DNA of 64,000 nucleotides, taken from Microbulbifer harenosus (GTDB lineage: Bacteria > Pseudomonadota > Gammaproteobacteria > Pseudomonadales > Cellvibrionaceae). Every line of letters begins with the position of its first letter. Position 1 is the stretch's first letter. The notes under the pieces are model-generated. The model worked only from the letters and a program-made list of their open reading frames with translations. It had not been told where the DNA came from and searched no databases. A program made the position numbers and the translations under genes. Location: positions 1 to 64,000 of the forward strand of contig NZ_VANI01000018.1 of the NCBI RefSeq assembly GCF_005771435.1, written 5' to 3'. Below are positions 36,721-45,848 of this stretch, piece by piece.

Positions 36721-36736
36721 TTGTTACCGCTAACAA
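36721..36736. promoter_or_regulatory. LacI-type operator near TonB receptor 2
   Basis: ttgttaccgctaacaa is an imperfect palindrome related to TGGTAGCGCTAACA by two changes in its 14-bp centre. It lies ~145 bp upstream of the receptor start and is the nearest operator to that gene. Confidence 0.65.
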
Positions 36737-36834
36737 TTTCAAGGATTATTCAGCCGGCCGTCCGCTGTCAAGCACTTTTACCCGTCGAAAATACTGGATC
36801 CGCCCGACAAAAAAGAGATTTTAACGCCATGTAT

Positions 36835-36867
36835 TGTAAACGTTTACATCGAATGGTAGCGTTACCG
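36835..36867. promoter_or_regulatory. Composite double operator, copy 1
   Basis: A perfect palindrome TGTAAACGTTTACA (36835-36848) is followed after five bases by TGGTAGCGTTACCG (36854-36867). The same pair recurs at 45721-45753 with identical spacing. Two LacI-type half-turn palindromes placed about two helical turns apart suggest two regulators, or two dimers of one, side by side on the DNA. Confidence 0.75.
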
Positions 36868-37108
36868 TAAATATGTGTCCGGAATACCAGACCCGCACAA
36901 ACCAACCGCGCCACCTCTCCAGCGGAAGTGCACCCACGGTTTGAGCCAATAGAAAAATAAATTTGAAATAGCGATGACCCGAGCGACAGCACCCCTCCCC
37001 GTGTAACCGTTCCGCGTCAACAGCCCGCGGGCAGATCAACACTGCCCCGCATACCGTATTAACAACAAAAAAGTCCGGAAAACCGGACCAACGGCAAGGG
37101 TAACGACC

Positions 37109-39754
37109 ATGAAAACCTCTCTGTTTCCAATCGCAGTGCTTTCGCTGGCCATAGCTTCCGCGGGCTGTACCGACAGAAAAATCAAAGGTCCGGACGCAAC
37201 GCTCGGCACCGACAACAATGTTGCGCCCGTTGCAGAGGCCGGTGCCGACCAGGTGGTAACCGCCGGCAGCAGCGTCACTCTGGTGGGTGTCGGCAGCGAC
37301 GTGGATGGCAGCATCACCAGCTACAACTGGAGCCAATCTTCAGGACCCGCCGTTACCCTGGCAACAGACGACAGTGGCAGCGCCAGTTTTACCGCGCCGG
37401 CCACAGAGGCGTCCGTCACCCTCACCTTCGAGCTGCGTGTCAGCGATGACGGCGGCGCCAGCAGCCCGGCGGATGCCGTCACCGTCACCGTGCTGCCGGC
37501 GCTGGATAAATTCTTCGGCGTCGCCACCGAGCACCCGGACGACTACACCCAGCTCACCACCTACTTCGATCAAATCACTCCCGGCAATGCGGGCAAGTGG
37601 GGCACGGTGGAGTCCACCCGCGACGTCATGGACTGGACCGATCTCGATACCGCCCACACCTTTGCCGGGAACAACGATCTCGGCTTCAAGTACCACACCC
37701 TGTTCTGGGGTCAGCAGCAGCCGGCATGGCTCGCCGACCTGAGCGCGGAAGAGCAGCTTGAGGAAATCAACGAGTGGTTAGCCGCGGTAAAAACCCGCTA
37801 TCCAAAGCTTGAAATGATCGATGTGGTCAATGAACCGCTGCACGAAATACCCGCCTATAAAGAGGCCCTGGGTGGCGATGGCGACACCGGCTGGGACTGG
37901 CTGATCACGGCATTCGAACTGGCCCGTGAAGCCTTCCCCGAATCCAAGTTGATCCTGAACGACTACAACATTCTGAGCCTCGACGCCGCCACCGAAGATT
38001 ATCTCGCCCTGATCCAGTTGCTGCAGGCGCGAGAGCTGATCGACGGTATTGGCGTGCAGGCGCACTTTCTCGAGCAGTCCCTGGCAGCGGATATAAAAGG
38101 CAACCTCGATCGCCTCGCCGCCACCGGCCTGCCGATTTACGTCTCCGAACTGGACATCAATTTTGCCGACGACGCCCGCCACGCCAATAAACTGCGCGAG
38201 CTGTTCACGGTGTTCTGGGAGCACCCGGCAGTGGCGGGTATCACTCACTGGGGCTACCGCCAGGGTCATATGTGGCGCAGCGAAGCCTGGCTGCTGGCGA
38301 GCGATGGCAGTGAGCGCGCGGGCCTGCAGTGGGTGAACTGTTACCTCGCCGGAGAGACAGAGTGCGATCACCTGGTGCCGGAATATATTCCCGGCGGCTG
38401 GAGTGGCAGTGACGACCTGATCACGCTGGAGGCGGAACTCTACGACCAAGGCCATGGCGTACAGGCTGCCGGCAGCGTGGTGGCGCACACCGACATAGGC
38501 GACTGGATTCTGTTTCAGGACGTGGCATTCAAGGACGCCTGGGACAGTTTCAGCGTGAATTACGCCAAGGGCGCGGGCAACACCGGCAGTATTTCGATCC
38601 GCCTCGACAGCCTGGAAAACGCCAATGCACTGCAGGTACAGCTGCCGCCCACCAACGGCTGGAGCGATTTCCAGACCAGCACAGTGGACTGGGCACCGGT
38701 GTCCGGCAGCCACGATGTGTATGTGCGCTTCAACGAGGTTTCCGGCGTTGCCAATGTCGACTGGCTGCGTTTTGGCGTCGCGGGGGCCAAGCCGGTGGCG
38801 AACCTGATCAGCAACGGCGACTTCGAACAGAGCGCGGATGGCTGGGGCGCGGGCTGGGGAGGCGGCGCACTGAGTACCTCCGCGGAATACGCCAAGACTG
38901 GCAACCGCAGCCTGCTGGCCTCGGGTTTCAGCAGCGACGCCTACGCGACCTACGATCTGACCACGCTGGTGGAACCGGGTACCAGCTACCCGATGATTGC
39001 CTGGGCCCTGCACACGGGTGCCGCTCCGGTACAGATTACGATGGTTACCAAGCTCGCGTGTGAAGGCCAGGGGGATCAGTATCTCTGGATCTCCGACAAT
39101 GACGCGGTGCCCTCACAGACCTGGACCAAGCTCGCGGGCACGCTGGAAATACCCGCGGACTGCCAGGTGAATGAGGCGCTGATGTATTTTGAAAATACGC
39201 CCGGGGGTACCGATGTTTACTTCGACAGTGTGCAGGTGATCCCGCCGAGCACTGGTGAGGAAGAGGAGACCGATAACCTGATCAAGGACGGTGGCTTTGA
39301 GGGTGTGGTTCCGGCGGCTGCCTGGAGTGCCTGGTACGCCAGCGGTACGACGCTTGCGCTCAGTACGGAGCAGGCACAGGCCGGCAGCCAGAGCCTGAAG
39401 GTTTCCACCCGCGCTGCAAATTCAAACCCTTCCTATGATCTGACCACCACGGTGGAAGCGGGTATTGCGTATGATGTTGCGCTGTCTGTTCGACATTCGG
39501 GACCCAATGCAGCACCGGTACAGTTGACGCAGAAGCTGGCTTGTGAAGGCGAGGATGATGCGTATACGGGTGTTGCCGGAACGGACAATGAGGGCAACCC
39601 GATCAGTCTCGCAGCGGGCGAGTGGCACGACCTTACCGGTAGTTTTGAGGTGCCGGCGGGCTGTACCGTGAATGAACTGCGGTTGTATTTTGAGGGCACG
39701 CCTCTGGAAGTCGAGACATTTTACATCGACGAGTTCTCTGTCACTCCGCAGTGA
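37109..39754 (+). CDS. GH10 endo-beta-1,4-xylanase, multidomain lipoprotein
   Basis: 881 residues. Signal peptide with lipobox ending at Cys20 (ASAGC), so it is probably anchored in the outer membrane. A PKD/Ig-like domain spans ~38-130, GH10 spans ~131-415 with acid/base Glu242 (VVNEPLHE) and nucleophile Glu347 (YVSELDI), a CBM6-like domain follows from ~438 (LITLEAELYDQGHG), and then two related CBM4/9/22-like domains start near 565 (NLISNGDFEQ) and 722 (NLIKDGGFEG). The order PKD-GH10-CBM6-CBM-CBM is unusual. It makes xylo- and aldouronic oligosaccharides at the cell surface for the receptors. AAGG lies before the ATG. First gene of an operon with GH115. Confidence 0.93.
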   Translation: MKTSLFPIAVLSLAIASAGCTDRKIKGPDATLGTDNNVAPVAEAGADQVVTAGSSVTLVGVGSDVDGSITSYNWSQSSGPAVTLATDDSGSASFTAPATEASVTLTFELRVSDDGGASSPADAVTVTVLPALDKFFGVATEHPDDYTQLTTYFDQITPGNAGKWGTVESTRDVMDWTDLDTAHTFAGNNDLGFKYHTLFWGQQQPAWLADLSAEEQLEEINEWLAAVKTRYPKLEMIDVVNEPLHEIPAYKEALGGDGDTGWDWLITAFELAREAFPESKLILNDYNILSLDAATEDYLALIQLLQARELIDGIGVQAHFLEQSLAADIKGNLDRLAATGLPIYVSELDINFADDARHANKLRELFTVFWEHPAVAGITHWGYRQGHMWRSEAWLLASDGSERAGLQWVNCYLAGETECDHLVPEYIPGGWSGSDDLITLEAELYDQGHGVQAAGSVVAHTDIGDWILFQDVAFKDAWDSFSVNYAKGAGNTGSISIRLDSLENANALQVQLPPTNGWSDFQTSTVDWAPVSGSHDVYVRFNEVSGVANVDWLRFGVAGAKPVANLISNGDFEQSADGWGAGWGGGALSTSAEYAKTGNRSLLASGFSSDAYATYDLTTLVEPGTSYPMIAWALHTGAAPVQITMVTKLACEGQGDQYLWISDNDAVPSQTWTKLAGTLEIPADCQVNEALMYFENTPGGTDVYFDSVQVIPPSTGEEEETDNLIKDGGFEGVVPAAAWSAWYASGTTLALSTEQAQAGSQSLKVSTRAANSNPSYDLTTTVEAGIAYDVALSVRHSGPNAAPVQLTQKLACEGEDDAYTGVAGTDNEGNPISLAAGEWHDLTGSFEVPAGCTVNELRLYFEGTPLEVETFYIDEFSVTPQ

Positions 39755-39786
39755 TTTGGGCTTTGTAGTTTAGTCCGGTGGCGGCA

Positions 39787-39889
39787 GGCCGCCGGGTGCG
39801 GGTATTCAGGACCGCAGTGAACCCATCCATGGGCGCTGCGGCGCAAACATCCTGTTTGCGACGCTCCTGAATACCCGCAACCGGCGGCC
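39787..39889. repeat. Palindromic two-hairpin element C
   Basis: Outer arms 39787-39811 and 39865-39889 are 25-nt inverted repeats with one mismatch, centred on gcgggtattcagga. Core: ccgcagtgaa, hairpin cccatccatggg (39822-39833), cgctgcg, hairpin cgcaaac-atcct-gtttgcg (39842-39860). The core matches elements A and B. It lies inside the GH10-GH115 operon gap. Confidence 0.8.
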
Positions 39890-39953
39890 CGCCTTCGCTT
39901 TGTGGTTTTTAACTTCGTAGCCAGTGGTGGCTACGCCTGAAAATAGAATAAAC

Positions 39954-42863
39954 ATGCTCAAGAACGTTTTATTGAATTGGGCAGCAACTGTCCTCACCTC
40001 CGTGCTTTTTGCTGCCCATGCCCTCGCGCTGGGTAATCCATCCTTTGTGTCCAAATCCCCTACTCCGGAAGATTTCCGACTTGTGGATCGCAAGGTATCC
40101 GCGCACCTGCTTGTGGATAAGAACGCAGATGCGGCGATCCAGCTGGCGATGCGGAATTTACAGGCGGATATCGAGCGGGTCAGCGGTTCCAGGCCAGTAC
40201 TACTCAATAAAGTGAACGACGTCAGCACCCATACCGTGATCGCCGGTGAAATTGGCAAGAGTGCACTGATTGATCGCATGATCAGCGAGCAGCGGATTGA
40301 TGTGAGCGAGATAGCGGATAAGTGGGAAGGCTATCTGATCCAGGTGGTGGATAGGCCAATAGCCGGCGTGGATAAGGCGCTGGTGATCGCGGGGAGCGAC
40401 CGACGCGCGGTGGCTTACGGGATTTATGAGATCAGCGAACAGATTGGTGTTTCACCCTGGTACTGGTGGGCAGATGTGCCGGTACGCAAAGCTGAGCGGA
40501 TTTACATTGATGCAGATAAACGTGTGGTGGATTGGCCGCGGGTCAAATACCGGGGAATATTTCTCAATGATGAGGCGCCGGCACTGACGAACTGGGTCAA
40601 GGAGAAGTACGGGGATTACAACCACCAATTCTATGAAAAAGTGTTTGAGCTGATGATGCGCCTGAAGGCGAATTATCTGTGGCCGGCGATGTGGAACAAT
40701 GCCTTCAACGATGACGATCCACTGAATATGGTGCGCGCGCACGAGTACGGGATTGTGATGGGAACATCCCACCACGAGCCGATGATGCGGGCAGACAAGG
40801 AATGGAACCGGTATGGGAAGAATTTCGGTTCGGGCCGCGGTAAAGGCGCGTGGGACTACGCCGTGAATGCGGATGGGCTATACGACTTCTGGAAGGAAGG
40901 GGCGGAGCGCAACAAGCCGTACGACAGTATCTATACCCTTGGAATGCGCGGACAGGCGGATACGCCCATGAGCGAGGAGCAGAATATCGGCCTGCTGGAA
41001 AAAATTGTGAAAGACCAGCGGGAAATTCTCGAAGAGGTGTTTGACGATCAGCCGCTCACCGAGGTGCCACAGCTTTGGGCGCTGTACAAAGAGGTGCAAG
41101 GCTACTACGAAAGCGGTATGCGGGTGCCGGAGGATGTGACGCTGCTGTGGGCGGACGACAACTGGGGCAATATCCGCAGACTGCCGACACCGGAAGAACG
41201 GCAGCGCAGTGGCGGTGCCGGGGTCTATTACCACTTCGACTACGTTGGCGGGCCGCGCTCCTACCGCTGGATCAATGTCACCCCTATTGCCAAAGTGTGG
41301 GAGCAGATGAATCTGGCTTATGCCTATGGCGCCGACCGGATATGGCTGGTGAATGTGGGCGACCTGAAGCCGCAGGAGTTTCCCACAGAATTCTTTTTGC
41401 GCATGGCATGGAATCCGGAGACCTGGCCGAAGGAGCGATTAGCGGAATTCGGCGAACTATGGGCCGCGCGCGAGTTTGGCGCCGAACACGCAGAAGAAAT
41501 TGCCGCATTGATCCAGGGATACAGCCGCCACAATGGCCGGCGCAAACCGGAGCTGCTGGAGCCAGGCACTTACAGCCAACACCATTATCAGGAAGCCAGT
41601 CGGCTTGATTCGGAACTGGCGGAGATGGTCGCGCGAGCGGAGGACATCTACCGGAAAATACCCCCGCGGCACCGGGATGCGTTTTTTCAACTGGTGCTCT
41701 ATCCAGTCAAAGCCAGTGCGGTGGTTTCTCAGCTCTATACAGCCACCGCCCGCAATCGCCTCTACGCCAGTCAGGGGCGGGCCGATACCAATGCGTTCGC
41801 GAACAAAGTGGAAGACCTGTTTGCGCTGGATGCCAGCCTGAGCAAGCAGTTCCACAATATCAACGGCGGCAAGTGGAACCATATGATGTCTCAGCCGCAT
41901 ATCGGCTATACCCATTGGAACAACCCGCCGGCTAATACTATGCCCGCACTGGCCCGTTACCAGCCCCACGGGGAAGCGGACATGGGTGTCGCGGTGGAAG
42001 GCAGCGGACAATTCTGGCCGGCCAGCGGCAATCTGGTTCTTCCAGAGTTCAGCCCCTATGGCGAAGCCAGACACACCATCGAGCTGTTCAACCGCGGGAC
42101 AAAACCGTTCGATTTTTCCGCAACCACAAGCGCGCCCTGGATTCACGTCAGTAAAACCGAGGGTACCGTAATGCAGCATACACTGCCGCTGTCCGTATCC
42201 ATCGACTGGGAAAACGCCCCCGCGGGGAGGCACCAGGAAATTATCGACATCAAGGGCACGGGCTGGGGCAGCGCGCGCGTGCGGGTGAATAGCTTCAAAC
42301 CGGATGCGGATACCGCGCAGAATATTAAGGGCTTCGTGGAAGCGGGCGGCTACGTCGCGATTGAGGCGGCCAATTTCAGCCGCAAACGGGATGCGGACGG
42401 CGCAGCCTGGGAGGAAATTCCCCTGCACGGTCGCACCCATTCGTCCATCTCGGTATTTCCCGCGAGCGACCGGGTGTTTGAAAATCCGCAACAGGCGCCC
42501 TTCGTGGAGTACGATCTGACGCTGTTCACTGCCGGAGAGATCCGTATACAGGGACTGTTTGCGCCCAGCCTGAACTTTCGGCCTGGGCGCGGCATGCGCT
42601 ATGCCATTGCGCTGGATGACGCAGAGCCGCAGGTGGTGGATATCCTGGCCGATCTGTCACCAAACGCGTGGGAAACGGCGGTGAAAGACGGCGTGCGTAA
42701 ATCCGAATCCGTACACCAGGTCGCGAAGCCCGGGCAGCACAGACTGCGTATCTATGCCCTGGACCCCGGCGTTACACTGCAGAAGATCCTGGTGGATACC
42801 GGTGGCCTGGAACCCTCTTATCTCGGGCCGCCCGAGAGCCGCCTAGTTGGCGCCACACCATAA
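39954..42863 (+). CDS. GH115 alpha-glucuronidase
   Basis: 969 residues from ATG 39954, where the signal peptide MLKNVLLNWAATVLTSVLFAAHALA begins; a GTG ten codons upstream is less likely. The family releases 4-O-methyl-glucuronic acid from internal as well as terminal xylose units of glucuronoxylan. GH115 stretches present: VIAGSDRRAVAYGIYEISEQIGVSPWYWWADVP, RGIFLNDEAPALTNW, LKANYLWPAMWNNAFNDDDP, GIVMGTSHHEPMMR and LLWADDNWGNIR. The last ~350 residues hold the C-terminal beta-sandwich region. No lipobox, so periplasmic or secreted. Complements GH67, which only acts on terminal substitutions. Confidence 0.93.
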   Translation: MLKNVLLNWAATVLTSVLFAAHALALGNPSFVSKSPTPEDFRLVDRKVSAHLLVDKNADAAIQLAMRNLQADIERVSGSRPVLLNKVNDVSTHTVIAGEIGKSALIDRMISEQRIDVSEIADKWEGYLIQVVDRPIAGVDKALVIAGSDRRAVAYGIYEISEQIGVSPWYWWADVPVRKAERIYIDADKRVVDWPRVKYRGIFLNDEAPALTNWVKEKYGDYNHQFYEKVFELMMRLKANYLWPAMWNNAFNDDDPLNMVRAHEYGIVMGTSHHEPMMRADKEWNRYGKNFGSGRGKGAWDYAVNADGLYDFWKEGAERNKPYDSIYTLGMRGQADTPMSEEQNIGLLEKIVKDQREILEEVFDDQPLTEVPQLWALYKEVQGYYESGMRVPEDVTLLWADDNWGNIRRLPTPEERQRSGGAGVYYHFDYVGGPRSYRWINVTPIAKVWEQMNLAYAYGADRIWLVNVGDLKPQEFPTEFFLRMAWNPETWPKERLAEFGELWAAREFGAEHAEEIAALIQGYSRHNGRRKPELLEPGTYSQHHYQEASRLDSELAEMVARAEDIYRKIPPRHRDAFFQLVLYPVKASAVVSQLYTATARNRLYASQGRADTNAFANKVEDLFALDASLSKQFHNINGGKWNHMMSQPHIGYTHWNNPPANTMPALARYQPHGEADMGVAVEGSGQFWPASGNLVLPEFSPYGEARHTIELFNRGTKPFDFSATTSAPWIHVSKTEGTVMQHTLPLSVSIDWENAPAGRHQEIIDIKGTGWGSARVRVNSFKPDADTAQNIKGFVEAGGYVAIEAANFSRKRDADGAAWEEIPLHGRTHSSISVFPASDRVFENPQQAPFVEYDLTLFTAGEIRIQGLFAPSLNFRPGRGMRYAIALDDAEPQVVDILADLSPNAWETAVKDGVRKSESVHQVAKPGQHRLRIYALDPGVTLQKILVDTGGLEPSYLGPPESRLVGATP

Positions 42864-42919
42864 CCGGAATCACTCTGCCTCGCGGGGCCCCTATAAATTT
42901 TCACGGCGGCCCCGCAAAC

Positions 42920-42953
42920 AAAAAAGCCCACCGGTGCAACGGTGGGCTTTTTT
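42920..42953. terminator. Bidirectional terminator between GH115 and GH3 genes
   Basis: Stem aagcccaccg (42924-42933) and cggtgggctt (42940-42949), loop gtgcaa, with A residues on the left and six T residues at 42948-42953. Serves the convergent GH115 (plus) and GH3 (minus) genes. Confidence 0.9.
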
Positions 42954-42975
42954 GTTTTGATATCAACAACGATGG

Positions 42976-45666
42976 CTAGCGAATAACCACGGTTGCTTCT
43001 GCAAATTGTGGCGCTGTCAGGTAGGCTCCCGGCCCCGATCCGACCGTGAGATGTACCCGGCCCCGATAAGGCTGGAAAATCCCCGTATTGTCCACGTAGG
43101 CGATATCGTCACTTTCGATGACGAACTGCAGCTTCGCCGATTCACCCGATGCCAGTTGCGTATGCCTGAATGCCTTGAGCTCACGAATCGGGACCTCAAC
43201 CGGCGCGTCCGGCAGGCTCAAGTAAACCTGACTGATTTCTCCACCGGCACGCTCACCGCTGTTGGTCAGGGTCACATCAATCGCAAGCTCCTCTCCCGGC
43301 GCAATGGTCTCGGGAACGTTCAAATTGCTGTAAGCGAACTGTGTGTAACTCAGACCGTGGCCAAATGGATAGAGCACATCGCCGGTAAAATAACGATAGG
43401 TGCGATTGGCAAACGAATAGCCCTTGAAGTCCGGCAGATCCTCGACACTGCGGTAGAAGGTTACCGGCAAACGACCAGACGGATTTGCATCGCCCCACAA
43501 CAGACGCGCCAGCGCGGTGCCGGTGGCTTCACCGGGATAGAACGCCTGCACGATCGCGTTGAGGTTTTTGTCTTCCCAGTTGAGCGCCATAGCGCTGCCA
43601 CTGAAGTTGACCATTACGATAGGTTTGCCCAGCGCTTTTAGTTTTCGCAGCAGGTCGTGCTGGACGGAAGGCAGTTTTATATGTGTGCGATCCCCGTGAT
43701 CAAATCCTTCCAGCTGCACCGACATTTCCTCGCCCTCAAGCTCCGCAGAGATACCGCCGGTGAAAATGATGACTTCCGCCCCGCGCGCTATTTCTACCGC
43801 CTCGGCCGCGTAATCTCGGGATGTATTGACCCAGGTCAACTGGACTTCCGGTTCCAACGGGTCGCCCGATACCGTGCGTAGATACACGTCCGACAGGGTC
43901 AGGGAATATTCCCGCCCGGCGATAAGTGACACGGCACCGCCAACAGGTTGACCATCAAGCAACAACGCACCACCGGTTTTGAACAGGTAGCTTCCCGATG
44001 CTTGCGGAACCAGTACGCCTTTCCATACAACGCCAAAGTCTCCATTCACCGAGTCGTCAATGGGCGAGCGGGTCCAGTAGAAATCCACCACCGGATCGAC
44101 GCGGGTGAACGCCGGTGACTCTGCCAGTGTCGTTGCCGGAATATAGCGGAAATCACGCGCTTTCTTACCCCGTGCGAGATCAACGGGATAATACTCCGCT
44201 TTCAGGCCCGCCTGCAGTTCACCATCTTCATTGCGGTGAAACAGGTTGTCGGCACTGACGATTTCATAGTGTCCGTATTGATCGGCAATCAGTGCGGAGC
44301 CCGGCGCGTGGACCACATTGCCTTCTCCTGCACGCGAGCGAATCCCCGCAAGTGGGGTCACCGCATTAATCGGAGAACCATGGTAGTTCCCCACCAGTAC
44401 CGAGAAATTGGTCGCGTTTGGGCCGATAACGGCAACTTTGGTGCCTTCCGCCAGGGGAAGTACGCCATCGTTTTTCAGCAGCACCATGGATTTTTCCGCG
44501 ACTTTTTCCGTCAGCGCCAGGTGCTCTTCAGACCCCACGACCGACATGGGAATCTGCGTGTAAGGCACGGATTCGGCGGGGTCGAACATGCCGAGCTTGA
44601 AGCGCGTGGTAAACAGGCGTTTGACCGCGGTGTCGATGTCGCTTTCGTCGATCATGTCCCGCTGCAATGCGAACCCCAGGCTGGCGAAGGTGCTGAGGCG
44701 GCCGGTGCCGCAGTTCACATCAGTGCCGGCTTTCAATGCCCAGGCCGCGGCCTCCGCCGGGGCCCTGACCAGGTTGTGGGCGTCGGGGTCGTAGAAATCG
44801 GCGATTGCGCCGCAGTCCGATACCACATGCCCGTCAAAGCCCCACTGGTCCCGCAGGGTTTCTTTCAGCAGCATATCGCTGCCACAGGCCGGCTCACCAT
44901 TGACGCGGTTGTAGGCACACATGACCGCCTCCACATCCGCGTCCACCACAGCGGTCTTGAACGCAGGGAAATAGGTCTCGGCCAGGTCTTTCTTACTCGC
45001 CGTATAGTCATCAGAGTGACGGGATTTTTCCGGGCCGCTGTGCACGGCGAAATGTTTCGCCATCGCCGCAGTTTTGAGATAGCGGGGGTCGTCGCCCTGA
45101 AGTCCGTTGATAAAAGACAGCGCCATTTGCCCGGTGAGGTATGGATCTTCACCGTAGGTCTCCTGCCCCCGGCCCCAGCGCGGGTCGCGGAAGATATTGA
45201 TATTAGGCGACCAGAATGTCAGTCCGGTATAGCGAAACGCCATACCGTTGTCGGCAAAGTAATGGTGCTTGGCCCGCGCCTCATCGGAAATCGCCGTAGC
45301 TACTTCCTCCAACAGCTGATCGTCGAACGTTGCCGCCAGGCCGATGGCCTGGGGAAAGACCGTGGCCTTGCCGGCGCGGGCCACGCCGTGCAGCGCTTCA
45401 TTCCACCAGTCGTATTTTGCGACCCCCAGACGTTCAATCGCCGGGGCGTCGTTGTAGAGCTGGCTGATTTTTTCCGACAGCGTCATCCGCGCCACCAGGT
45501 CGTCAACCCGCTGCGGCAGGGGAAGCGCAGTGTCTAGATACGGCATGCTGTCGGTAGCCGCCTGCGGCGCGGCGCCGGTATCAGCATGATCGGTGGTGCC
45601 TTCCGGCCCCTTGCTGCAGGCAGTGAGCAGCAGGATGCACAGCGGCAAGGTGAGAGCTTTATTCAT
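42976..45666 (-). CDS. GH3 beta-xylosidase/beta-glucosidase with PA14 insert, lipoprotein
   Basis: 896 residues. Lipobox at Cys17 (ILLLTACS). The N-terminal GH3 barrel includes the nucleophile Asp284 (GHVVSDCGAIADF) and KHFAVHSGPEKSRH. A PA14-type insert (from ~485: LQAGLKAEYYPVDLARG ... FKTGGALLLDGQPVGG) interrupts the second GH3 domain. A C-terminal fibronectin-III-like domain follows (YPFGHGLSYTQFAYSNL to end). The WWNEALHGVAR and HSDDYTASKKDL motifs are those of the xylosidase-type branch, so beta-xylosidase is preferred, but glucosidase cannot be excluded. Divergent from the esterase gene with the composite operator between. Confidence 0.88.
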   Translation of the reverse strand: MNKALTLPLCILLLTACSKGPEGTTDHADTGAAPQAATDSMPYLDTALPLPQRVDDLVARMTLSEKISQLYNDAPAIERLGVAKYDWWNEALHGVARAGKATVFPQAIGLAATFDDQLLEEVATAISDEARAKHHYFADNGMAFRYTGLTFWSPNINIFRDPRWGRGQETYGEDPYLTGQMALSFINGLQGDDPRYLKTAAMAKHFAVHSGPEKSRHSDDYTASKKDLAETYFPAFKTAVVDADVEAVMCAYNRVNGEPACGSDMLLKETLRDQWGFDGHVVSDCGAIADFYDPDAHNLVRAPAEAAAWALKAGTDVNCGTGRLSTFASLGFALQRDMIDESDIDTAVKRLFTTRFKLGMFDPAESVPYTQIPMSVVGSEEHLALTEKVAEKSMVLLKNDGVLPLAEGTKVAVIGPNATNFSVLVGNYHGSPINAVTPLAGIRSRAGEGNVVHAPGSALIADQYGHYEIVSADNLFHRNEDGELQAGLKAEYYPVDLARGKKARDFRYIPATTLAESPAFTRVDPVVDFYWTRSPIDDSVNGDFGVVWKGVLVPQASGSYLFKTGGALLLDGQPVGGAVSLIAGREYSLTLSDVYLRTVSGDPLEPEVQLTWVNTSRDYAAEAVEIARGAEVIIFTGGISAELEGEEMSVQLEGFDHGDRTHIKLPSVQHDLLRKLKALGKPIVMVNFSGSAMALNWEDKNLNAIVQAFYPGEATGTALARLLWGDANPSGRLPVTFYRSVEDLPDFKGYSFANRTYRYFTGDVLYPFGHGLSYTQFAYSNLNVPETIAPGEELAIDVTLTNSGERAGGEISQVYLSLPDAPVEVPIRELKAFRHTQLASGESAKLQFVIESDDIAYVDNTGIFQPYRGRVHLTVGSGPGAYLTAPQFAEATVVIR

Positions 45667-45720
45667 TGTTATCTTCCTCAGTCTATCGCGGCAAAAAGTG
45701 TAACCAGTGTACCTGTATAT

Positions 45721-45753
45721 TGTAAACGTTTACATTTATTGGTAGCGTTACCC
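45721..45753. promoter_or_regulatory. Composite double operator, copy 2
   Basis: TGTAAACGTTTACA (45721-45734), five bases, then TGGTAGCGTTACCC (45740-45753), in the divergent promoter of the GH3 and esterase genes. The flanking bases also match copy 1 (tattg before, ttaa-like after). The 19-bp offset between palindromes is identical in both copies. Confidence 0.75.
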
Positions 45754-45848
45754 TTAACGGGTGCAGAATCCGCGCATGACGGCACGCGACCGCTGGCGTA
45801 AAGCGCAAGAATAACAACCACCTGCACCACTGCGATGAGGAAGCAACA

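Larger units (their letters stand above)
36577..37108. other. Divergent control region, TonB receptor 2 / GH10
   Basis: 532 bp without a gene. It holds three palindromes: 36721-36736, 36835-36848 and 36854-36867, listed separately. The region around 36690-36850 is A+T-rich, as expected for promoters. Confidence 0.7.

Noticed and set aside
34810..36870. Long plus-strand open frame opposite TonB receptor 2
   Set aside because: Shadow of the receptor gene; no recognisable motif, and it runs through the receptor's start and control region.
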